This document shows positions 35,606 through 47,600 of a stretch of DNA of 64,000 nucleotides, piece after piece. The first letter of the stretch is position 1, and the number at the start of each line of letters is the position of its first letter. Both the position numbers and the translations under genes were made by a program. The notes below the pieces were generated by a model. That model ran no database searches and had not been told where the DNA came from. It saw only the letters and a program-made list of their open reading frames with translations. The DNA comes from Candidatus Poribacteria bacterium (GTDB lineage Bacteria; Poribacteria; WGA-4E; WGA-3G). Location of the stretch: assembly GCA_022827625.1 (NCBI GenBank), contig JAJEIE010000004.1:123702-187701 (forward strand). The letters are read 5' to 3'.

Positions 35606-38600
35606 ATGATATCTGAAAATAAAGCATATACTCTATCAATTTTCCTGACGATTTTAATGGTTTTTTGCACATATATATCCGGTTATGCGAATGAGAACAG
35701 TGACCCGGTGTTTATAGACGGTGCCCGCGCGATCCGCTCGATTGCCGAGAACACGCCAGCCGGTGTAAACATAGGCGCACCTGTCGCTGCGACGGATGCG
35801 GATGGGGACACACTCACCTATAGTAAGGGGTGGCTGGATGGCATGGCATTTACAGTCGACAGCGCTACTGGTCAAATCCAAACCAAAGCAGCCTTGGACT
35901 ATGAAACGCAAAAACTCTACTCGTTTGCCATTTTCGCTGACGATGGTAATGGCGGTAAAACCGTCACCAGCGTCACGATCAATGTCACAGATGTCGATGA
36001 AACGCCTGCAAACAGTGCACCGGTCTTCACGGATGGTACCAGTGCCACGCGGTCTATTGCGGAGAACACGGCTTCCGGCACAAACATCGGCACTGCGATT
36101 GCTGCGACGGATGCGGATAACGATACCTTAACCTATACGCTGGAGGGTACAGATGCCTCCTCATTTAGTATTGTTTCCACGTCCGGGCAGCTGCAAACCA
36201 AAGCAGCCTTGGATTATGAAGCGAAGTCCTCCTATTCTGTGAGAATCACCGTCTCTGATAGCAAACTCACAGACACGATTGATGTCACGATCAACGTCTC
36301 AGATGTAGACGAAAACCGCGCCCCGTCCTTCGCCGAAGGAACAAGCACGACGCGGTCTATCGCCGAGAATACCGCAGCAGACACAAATATTGGGAGTGCT
36401 GTCGCTGCGACTGACCCCGACGACGACACATTGACCTACACCCTCGGTGGCGCGGATGCCGCAGCCTTTAGTATCAACAACACCACCGGTCAGCTCCAAA
36501 CCCGCGCAGCGTTAGACTATGAAGCAAAATCCTCTTATTCTGTGAGAATCACCGTCTCTGATAGCAAACTCACAGACACGATTGATGTCACTATCAACGT
36601 CACAGACGTAGACGAAAACCGCGCCCCAAGTTTCACCGAAGGCAACAGGGCAACACGTTCTGTGGCTGAGAATACCGGCTCTGGGCAAGACATCGGGAGT
36701 GCTGTCGCTGCAACCGACCCCGACGATGACACCTTGACCTACACGCTGGGTGGCACGGATGCTGCCATGTTTAGCATTGTTTCCACCTCCGGGCAGCTGC
36801 AAACCAATGCAGCGTTGGACTATGAAGCGAAGTCGTCTTATTCAGTGAGGATTACCGTCTCTGATAGCAAGCTCACAGACAGTATTGATGTCACGATTAA
36901 CGTCACGGATGTAGACGAGAACCGCGCCCCGAGTTTCACCGAAGGCAACAGGGCAACACGTTCTGTGGCTGAGAATACCGGCTCTGGGCAAGACATCGGG
37001 AGTGCTGTCGCTGCAACCGACCCCGACGATGACACATTGACCTACACGCTGGGTGGCACAGATGCCTCCTCGTTTAGCATCAACAGCACCACCGGTCAAC
37101 TCCGCACCCGCGCAGCGTTGGACTATGAAACCAAGTCCTCCTATTCAGTGAGAATCACGGTTTCTGATAGCAAGCTTACAGACACGATTGATGTCACGAT
37201 CAACGTCACAGACGTAGACGAAAATCGCGCCCCAAGTTTCACCGAAGGCAACAGGGCAACACGTTCTGTGGCAGAAAATACCGGTTCTGGTCAAGACATC
37301 GGCAGTGCCGTGGGTGCGACCGACCCAGATACCGACGACACACTCACCTATACGCTCGGTGGCACGGATGCGTCCTCGTTTAGTATTGTTTCCACGTCTG
37401 GTCAACTCCAAACCAGTGCCGCATTGAACTATGAAAGCAAGTCGTCCTACTCGGTGTCGGTTTCTGTCTCTGATGGCAACGGTGGGAGTGATAGTATTGA
37501 TGTCACGATTAATGTGACGAACGTCAACGAAGCACCGAGTTTCGCAAATAGCACGGCGACGCGTTCCATAGCAGAAAACACCGCAGCCAACACAAACATA
37601 GGCACGGCTATATCTGCGACAGACCCCGATACGGGTGATACCTTGACCTACACGCTGGGTGGTGCCGACGCAGCAGCCTTTCGTATCAATAGCACCAACG
37701 GGCGATTGAAAACCCGCGCAGCGTTAGATTATGAAACCAAGACCTCTTACAGCGTGAGGATTACCGTCTCTGATAGTGAACTCACAGATACCATTGATGT
37801 CACGGTCAACGTCACAGATGTAGATGAGAATCGCGCCCCTTCGTTCGCCGATGGAGCAAGCACGACGCGGTCTGTCGCCGAGAATACCGCCGCAAATACA
37901 AATATCGGGAGTGCTGTCGCTGCGACTGACCCCGACGATGACACATTGACCTATACCCTTGGTGGCACAGATGCTGCTATGTTCCGTATTAACAGCACCA
38001 ACGGGCAATTGAAAACCCGTGCAGCGTTAGATTATGAAACCAAGACCTCTTACAGCGTGAGGATTACCGTCTCTGATAGTGAACTCACAGATACCATTGA
38101 TGTCACGGTCAACGTCACAGATGTAGATGAAAACCGCGCCCCGTCCTTCACGGATGGCAGTACCACTACACGTTCTATCGCCGAGAATACCGCCGCAAAT
38201 ACAAATATCGGGAGTGCTGTCGCTGCAACCGACCCTGACGATGACACCTTGACCTACACGCTGGGTGGCACGGATGCGGCAGCGTTTAGTATTGTTTCCA
38301 CATCAGGACAACTGCGAACCAACGCTGCTCTCAATTATGAAAGCGATGCCTCTTATTCCGTAAGAGTTTCTGTTTCCGATGGCAATGGGGAAAGTGATAG
38401 TATTGATGTCACGATCAACGTCACAGATGTCAATGAGGCACCGAATTTCGCAAGTAGCACGGCGACGCGTTCGATAGCAGAGAACACCGGCTCCGGTGAA
38501 GACATCGGGAGTGCCGTCTCGGCGACCGACCCCGACGATGACACATTGACTTATACCCTCGGTGGCACGGATGCGTCCTCGTTCCGTATTAACAGCACCA

Positions 38601-41600
38601 CCGGTCAACTTCGCACCCGCGCAGCGTTGGACTATGAAGCGAAGTCGTCTTATTCTGTGACAATCACCGTCTCTGATAGCAAACTCACAGACAGCATCGA
38701 TGTCACGATCAACGTCACAGATGTAGACGAAAATCGCGCCCCATCCTTCGCCGATGGCACCAGCACGACGCGTTCTATCGCTGAAAATACCGGTCCTGGA
38801 CAAGACATCGGAAGTGCTGTCGCTGCAACCGACCCCGACGATGACACATTGACCTACATCCTCGGTGGCACGGATGCTGCCATGTTTAGCATTGTTTCCA
38901 CGTCCGGGCAGCTCCAAACCAATGCAGCGTTGGACTATGAAGCGAAGTCCTCTTATTCGGTGAGAATCACCGTCTCTGATGCCAAACTCACAGACACAAT
39001 TGATGTCACGATCAACGTCACAGATGTAGACGAGAACCGCGCGCCCGCATTCACCGCTGGTGCCAGCACGACGCGTTCTGTGGCAGAGAACACCGCAGCG
39101 GATACAAACATCGGAAGTGCCATCTCCGCAACCGACCCCGACGATGACACATTGACTTACACCCTCGGTGGCACAGATGCCGCCTCGTTTAGCATTGTTT
39201 CCACATCAGGACAACTCCAAACGAACGCTGCTCTCAATTATGAAAGTAAATCGTCCTATTCGGTGACGGTGGATGTCTCTGATGGCAACGGCGGGAATGA
39301 TAGCATTCCTGTCACAATCAGTGTCACCAACGTCAACGAGTCACCGATTTTCGCAAGTAGCACGGCGATACGTTCCATAGCAGAGAACACCGCCTCCGGT
39401 GAAGACATCGGGAGTGCCGTGACTGCGACAGACCCAGATACCGGCGACACACTCACCTATAGTCTGAGTGGTACGGATGCTTCCTCATTTAGCATTGTTT
39501 CCACCTCTGGGCAGCTCCAAACCAATGCAGCGTTGGACTATGAAACCAAGACCTCCTATTCTGTGAGGATCACCGCCTCTGATAGTGAACTCACAGACAG
39601 CATCGATGTCACAATTAACGTCACAGATGTAGACGAAAACCGCGCCCCGTCCTTCGCCGAAGGAACAAGCACAACGCGTTCTGTCGCCGAGAATGCCGCA
39701 GCAGATACAGATATCGGCAGTGTCGTCTCCGCAACCGATCCTGACGATGACACCTTGACCTACACACTCGGTGGCACGGATGCCGCCGCATTTAGCATCG
39801 TTTCCACGTCTGGACAGCTGCAAACCAAGGCATCCTTGGATTATGAAACGAAATCGTCTTATTCCGTGTCTGTTTCTGTCTCTGATGGTAATGGCGGCAG
39901 CGATAGTATAGCCGTTACGATCAACGTCACGGATGTCAATGAGAACCGCGCCCCCACATTCACCGCTGGCAGTAGCACGACGCGGTCTATCGCTGAAAAT
40001 ACAAATTCCGGTGTCAATATCGGCAGTCCGGTCGCTGCAACCGATGCGGATACCAGCAACACACTCACCTATACCCTCGGTGGCACGGATGCCGCCATGT
40101 TTGGCATTGTTTCCACGTCCGGGCAACTCCAAACCAAGGCAGCATTGAACTATGAAAGTAAGTCGTCCTACTCGGTGAAGGTGGATGTCTCTGATGGCAA
40201 CGGCGGCAGCGATAGCATCCCGGTCACAATCAGTGTCACAGATGTCAACGAAGCACCGAGTTTCGCAAGTAGCACGGCGACGCGTTCTATCGCTGAGAAC
40301 ACCGGCTCCGGGCAAGACATCGGGAGTGCCGTGGGTGCGACAGACCCAGATGCCGGCGACACACTCACGTATACTTTAGGGGGTGCGGATGCCGCCGCAT
40401 TTAGCATCGTCAGCACGTCCGGACAACTCCAAACCAACGTTGCCTTAGATTATGAAACAAAATCGTCCTATTCGGTGACAGTGACTGCCACGGATGACGA
40501 CACCTTGTCAGATACGACCACCGTCACAATCAGTGTGACGAACGTCAACGAGGCACCTAATTTCGCAACCACCACGGCGACGCGTTCCATAGCGGAGAAC
40601 ACCGCAGCAGACACAAACATCGGTGCTGCTATCACTGCGACAGATGTAGACGCGAATACCACCCTCACTTATACGCTGGGTGGCACAGATGCCGCCTCGT
40701 TCAGTATTGTCAGCACGTCCGGTCAGCTCCAAACCAGCGCAGCCTTAGATTATGAAACCAAGACCTCCTATTCTGTGAGGATTACCGTCTCTGATAGTGA
40801 ACTGACAGACACGATTGATGTCACAATCAACGTCACAGATGTTGATGAGAATCGCGCCCCATCCTTCGCCGAAGGAACAAGCACCACACGGTCTATCGCA
40901 GAGAACACCGCAGCAGATACAAATATCGGGAGTGCTGTCTCCGCAACCGACCCCGACGATGACACATTGACTTATACCGTCGGTGGTGCCGATGCCGCAT
41001 CGTTTAGCATTGTTTCCACGTCCGGGCAGCTCCAAACCAACGCTGCCTTGGACTATGAAAGCAAGTCGTCCTACTCGGTGACGGTTTCTGTCTCTGATGG
41101 CAACGGCGGGAGTGATAGCATTCCTGTCACAATCAGTGTGACGGATGTCAACGAAGCACCGAGTTTCGCAAATAGCACAGCGACGCGTTCCGTAGCGGAG
41201 AACACGGCAGCGGACACAAACATCGGTGCTGCTATCACTGCGACAGATGTGGATGCGAATACCACGCTCACCTATACCCTCGGTGGCACAGACGCAGATT
41301 CATTTAGCATCGTTTCCACCTCTGGTCAACTGCAGACAAATGCTGCCTTAGACTATGAAACAAAAGCCTCCTATTCCGTGACAGTGACTGCCACGGATGG
41401 TGATAACCTGTCGGATACGACCACCGTCACAATCAGTATCACAGATGTCAACGAGGCACCAAGTTTCGCAACTGACACCGCGGCCCGTTCGATAGCAGAG
41501 AACACCGCAGCGGACACAAACATCGGTGCTGCTATCACTGCGACAGATGTTGATGCGAATACCACGCTCACCTATACCCTCGGTGGCACAGATGCCGCAG

Positions 41601-44600
41601 CGTTCAGTATTGACAGCACCACCGGTCAGCTCCAAACCAGTGCGGCGTTGGATTATGAAACCAAGACCACCTATTCTGTGAGGATTACCGTCTCTGATAG
41701 TGAACTCACAGACACGATTGATGTCACGATCAACGTCACAGATGTAGACGAAAATCGCGCCCCAAGTTTCACCGAAGGAACAAGCACGACGCGGTCTGTG
41801 GCAGAAAATACCGCAGCAGATACAAATATCGGCAGTGCCGTTTCTGCAACCGACCCCGACGATGACACCTTGACTTATACCGTCGGTGGCACGGATGCTG
41901 CCATGTTCAGTATTGACAGCACCACCGGTCAGCTCCAAACCAGTGCGGCGTTAGACTATGAAACAAAAACCTCTTACACCGTGACGATTACCGTTTCTGA
42001 TACCAAACTCACGGACACCATTAATGTCACGGTCAACGTCACAAATGTAGACGAAAACCGCGCCCCTGCCTTCGCCGACGGAGCAAGCACGACGCGGTCT
42101 GTGGCAGAAAATACCGAAGCAGATACAAATATCGGCAGTGCCGTCTCCGCGACTGACCCGGATGCAGATGATACACTCACTTATAGTCTCAGTGGTGCCG
42201 ATGCCGCAGCGTTCAGTATTGACAGCACCACCGGTCAGCTCCAAACCAGTGGCGCGTTGGATTATGAAACCAAGACCTCTTACGCCGTGACAATCACCGT
42301 CTCTGATAGTGAACTCACAGATACCATCGATGTTACAATCAGTGTGACGGACGTCAACGAAGCACCGAGTTTCGCAACCACCACGGCGACGCGTTCGATA
42401 GCGGAGAACACGGCAGCCAATACAAACATCGGTGCTGCTATCACTGCGACAGATGTGGATGCGAATACCACGCTCGCCTATACTTTAGGAGGCGCCGATG
42501 CCGCCTCGTTCAGTATTGTCAGCACCTCCGGTCAACTGCAAACCAATGCTGCGTTGGACTATGAAACAAAATCGTCCTATTCGGTGACAGTGACTGCCAC
42601 GGATGGCGACACCTTGTCGGATACGATCACCGTCACAATCACTGTGACAAACGTCGATGAAGCACCCAGTTTTACAGAGGGTAGCAGTGCAACGCGTTCC
42701 GTAGCGGAGAACACCGCAGCAGATACAAATATCGGCACGGCAGTCGCTGCGACAGATCCCGATACGGGTGACACCCTTACCTATACGCTGGGTGGCGCCG
42801 ATGCCGCATCGTTTACGATCAACAGCACCTCTGGGCAGCTCCGCACCAGTGGCGCCTTAGATTATGAAACCAAGACCTCTTACGCCGTGACAATCACCGC
42901 CTCTGATAGTGAACTCACAGACACCATCGATGTTACAATCAGTGTGACGAACGTCAACGAGGCACCGAGTTTCGCAACCACCACCGCAACCCGTTCGATA
43001 GCGGAGAACACCGCAGCGGACACAAACATCGGTGCTGCTATCACTGCGACAGATGTGGATGCGAATACCACCCTTACCTATAGTCTCGGTGGTGCCGATG
43101 CCGCATCGTTTAGCATCGTCAGCACGTCCGGTCAACTCCAAACCAATACTGCCTTAGACCATGAAACAAAAGCCTCTTATGCCGTGACAGTGACTGCCAC
43201 GGATGGTGGTAACCTGTCGGATACGATCACCGTCACGATCAGTGTCACAGATGTCAATGACGCACCTAATTTCGCAACCGACACCGCCATCCGTTCCGTA
43301 GCGGAGAACACCGCAGCAGGCACAAATATCGGGAGTGCTGTCGCTGCGACAGATCCCGATACGGGTGACACCCTCACCTATACGCTCGGTGGCACGGATG
43401 CCGCATCGTTTAGTATTGTTTCTACCTCCGGGCAACTCCGCACAAGCACAGCGTTAGATTATGAAACCAAGACATCTTATTCGGTGAGGATCACCGTCTC
43501 TGATACCGAACTCACAGATACCATTGATGTCACAATCAATGTAACAAACGTCAATGAGGCACCCAGCTTCACAGCGGGTAGCACCGCGACGCGCACCATA
43601 GCAGAAAACACGGCTTCCGGCACAAACATCGGCACGGCTGTCACTGCGACAGATGTGGATGCGAATACCACCCTCACCTATACGCTGGGTGGCACGGATG
43701 CTGCCACATTTAGCATCGTTTCTACCTCCGGGCAACTCCAAACCAGTGCAGCACTAAACTATGAAACCAAGACCTCTTATTCGGTGAAAATTTCTGTTGC
43801 TGATGGCAGCGGTGGCAGCGATACCATCGATGTCACGATCAATGTCACCGATGTCTACGAACCCATCATTCACCGCACGCAACAGGTCCAAGATGCGATT
43901 GTCGCAAAGGTGCCAGGCGTGAATCATGCCGACTACGTGACTGTGGCACACCTTGCGGCAATTACCGAACTTAACCTTTCCGCTGAAAGCATCACCTCAC
44001 TGAAATCCGGTGATTTTAATGAGTTACCCGCACTGACAACGCTCTATCTGGATCACAATTCCATCAGCGATATATCTGCGCTTGCGGGTTTGACGGCACT
44101 GACAGACCTCGATCTATCTGGTAATTCCATCAGCAATATATCTGCGCTTGCGGGTTTGACGAAACTGACAACGCTCTATCTGGATTTCAATTCCATCAGC
44201 AATATATCTGCGCTTGCGGGTTTGACGAAACTGACATACCTCTCTCTGTCTAACAATTCCATCAGCAATATATCTGCGCTTGCGGGTTTGACGAAACTGA
44301 CAGAGCTCTATCTATCTTTCAATTCCATCAGCGATATATCTGCGCTTGAAGGGTTGACAAAATTGACATACCTCTCTCTGTCTGACAATTCGATTTCAGA
44401 TTATGGGCCGCTCTATAGACTCTTGGCAGCAATTGCGGGAATTGAAGGTCATCCCGGTCTAACGTTTGATATTAATATTCCGCCTGTGTTCACCGAAGGC
44501 ACCGGCACAACACGTTCTGTCGCAGAAAATACAGCATCCGGTCAAGACATCGGCACCGCCGTGGCTGCAACAGATGCGGAGGACGATACACTCACCTATA

Positions 44601-47600
44601 GCCTGGAGGGCGCGGATGCGGACTCCTTCAGTATGGATACCGCCACTGGGCAACTCCAAACCAAGGCAGCGTTAGACTATGAAACGAAGTCCTCTTATTC
44701 GGTGACGGTTTCTGTTTCTGATGGCAACGGTGGCACGGATACTATTGCCGTTACAATCAATATCACAGATATAAATGATGGCAGCCCACCTTCCTTCACC
44801 GAAGGCACCAGCACCACACGTTCTGTCGCAGAAAATACACCATCGGGTCAAGACATCGGCACCGCCGTGGCTGCGACAGATGCCGATAACGATACACTCA
44901 CCTATAGCCTGGGCGGCACGGATGCAGATTCGTTCAGTATGGATACCGCCACTGGACAACTCCAAACCAGTGGAGCGTTAGACTATGAAACGAAGTCCTC
45001 TTATTCCGTCACCGTCTCTGTTTCTGATGGCAACGGTGGGACGGATACTATTGCCGTTACAATTAACGTCACGAATGTCACTGTTAGCACTGTCAGCCAA
45101 CGCACCCAACAGGTGCAGGATGCCATTGTTGCAGCGGTGCCAGACGTGTATAATGCTGACGAGGTAACACCCGCACATCTTGCGGCAATTACCTACCTTG
45201 ACCTTAGCTATCAAAATATCACATCCCTGAAATCCGGTGATTTCAGCGGTTTGACCGGCTTGACAGACCTTAGTCTGAGTGGCAATTCCATCAGCAATAT
45301 ATCCGCACTTAGCGGGTTGACCACACTGACATACCTCCATCTGGGTGACAATTCCATCAGCAATATATCCGCACTTAGCGGTATGACGAAACTCACAGAG
45401 CTCTATCTGTGGAGCAATTCCATCAGCAATATATCTGCACTTAGCGGTATGACAAAACTGACAAGGCTCGAGCTGTCTAACAATACCATCAGCAATGTAT
45501 CGGCACTTGAACGGTTGACCGCACTGACAGACCTCAAACTGTCGAACAATTCGATTTCAGATTATAACCCCCTCCGTAGACTCTTGGCAGCAATCGACGG
45601 AATTGAAGATCATCCCGGTTTTACGCTTGATATTAATATTCCGCCCGTGTTCACCGACGGCACCAGCACAAGGCGTTACGTCGCAGAGTACACCCCATCG
45701 GGTCAAGACATCGGGGATCCCGTCTCCGCAACGGATGCGAACAAGGATTCTTTGACCTATAGCCTGGAGGGGACGGATGCCGATGCGTTCAATATTGATA
45801 GCGCAACAGGGCAACTCCAAACCAATGCAGCACTACGCTATCAAACGAAAAGGTCTTATTCGGTCACGGTTTCTGTCGATGATGGCTACAGTGGCACGGA
45901 TACTATTGCCGTTACAATATACGTCACGGATGTCAACGAAGCAAGCATTACGCCTGTCAATCGACGCACACAAGAGGTACAGGATGCCATTGTCGCAGAG
46001 GTGCCAGACGCCGATAGTGCGGACGAGGTGACTGTGGCACATCTCGCGGCAATTACCGAACTTGATTTGTCATATTTTAGCATTACATCCCTGAAATCCG
46101 GTGATTTCAGCGGTTTGCCCAGCTTGACAGAGCTCAATCTGGATGGCAATTCCATCAGCAATATATCGCCCCTTAGCGGTTTGACGAAACTCACAAAGCT
46201 CTATCTGTCTGCGAATTCCATCACCAATATATCCGTGCTTAGGGGTTTGACGAAACTCACATACCTCGATCTGTCTTGGAATTCCATCACCAGTGTATCG
46301 GCGCTTGAACGGTTGACCACACTGACAACGCTCAATCTGTCTGGCAATTCGATTTCAAATTATGACCCGCTCCGTAGACTCTTGACAGCAATTGCCGGAA
46401 TTGAAGGTCATCCAGGGCTAACGCTTGATATTAATATTCCGCCTGTGTTCACCGAAGGCACCAGCACCACACGTTCCGTAGCAGAGTACACCCCACCGAG
46501 TCAAGACATCGGGGATCCAGTCTCCGCAACGGATGCGGACGGTGAGTATTTGAGCTATAGTCTGGAGGGGACGGATGCCGATTCGTTCAGTATTCATGGC
46601 TCCACTGGGCAACTCCAAACCAGCGCATCACTACACTATCAAACGAAGAGGTCTTATTCGGTCACGGTTTCTGTCGACGATGGCTACGAGGGTGGCACGG
46701 ATACTATTGCCGTTACAATCTACGTCACGAATGTCAACGAAGCACTCATAACGCCTGTCAATCAACGCACACAAGAGGTACAGGATGCCATTGTGGGTAA
46801 GGTGTCAGGCGTGGATAATGCTGACGATGTGACACCCGCACATCTCGCGGCAATTATCGACCTTAGCCTTCGGAGTAAAGGCATCACATCCCTGAAATCC
46901 AGTGATTTCAGCGGTTTGTCCAACTTGGCAAACCTCGATCTGTCTGGCAATTCCATCAGCAATATATCCGTGCTTAGCGGGTTAACGAAACTCACGGAGC
47001 TCAATCTGTCTGACAATTCCATCAGCAATATATCCGTGCTTAGCGGGTTGACGAAACTTACAACGCTCTATCTCGAGCGCAATGCTATCAGCAATGTATC
47101 CGCACTTGAACGGTTGACGAAACTGACAAACCTCTATCTGGAGAGCAATCCGATTTCAGATTACGCACCCCTCCGCAGACTCAAGAAAGCGAATCCGAAC
47201 ATATATATAAGCATCAATATTGAGAACAACCCACCCCAGTTCACACAGGGAACTAACACGACACGAGCTATTGCAGAAGACGCGGGATTCTACACAGATA
47301 TCGGCGAGCCTATCTCTGCTACAGATACGGATCCCTATGATACCTTGACCTATCGTTTCGCACCCGAGCCTTTCGGCACCAGCGATGCAGAAATCTTTGG
47401 TATTGACCCCACTTCTGGGCAGCTATACAACTATGACGAACTGGATTATGAAGAACAGACATCTTACACGGTGATCGTCGAGGTCTCTGATGGCAATGGT
47501 GGCATGGATCGTATCACCGTTACAATCTATGTCAGGGATGTAGCCGGTGCCGCACCATCGCTGGAAACATCGACTCTCATTCCGAATCAGACCGGACTCT

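Noticed and set aside
35299..35616. Open frame of 105 codons before the giant gene
   Set aside because: No ribosome binding site, no coding character, contains a homopolymer C tract, and overlaps the start of the real gene.
38303..40315. Long minus-strand frames of 204 and 276 codons inside the giant gene
   Set aside because: They recur with the 303-bp cadherin repeat, are antisense to a well-supported gene and have no family signal.
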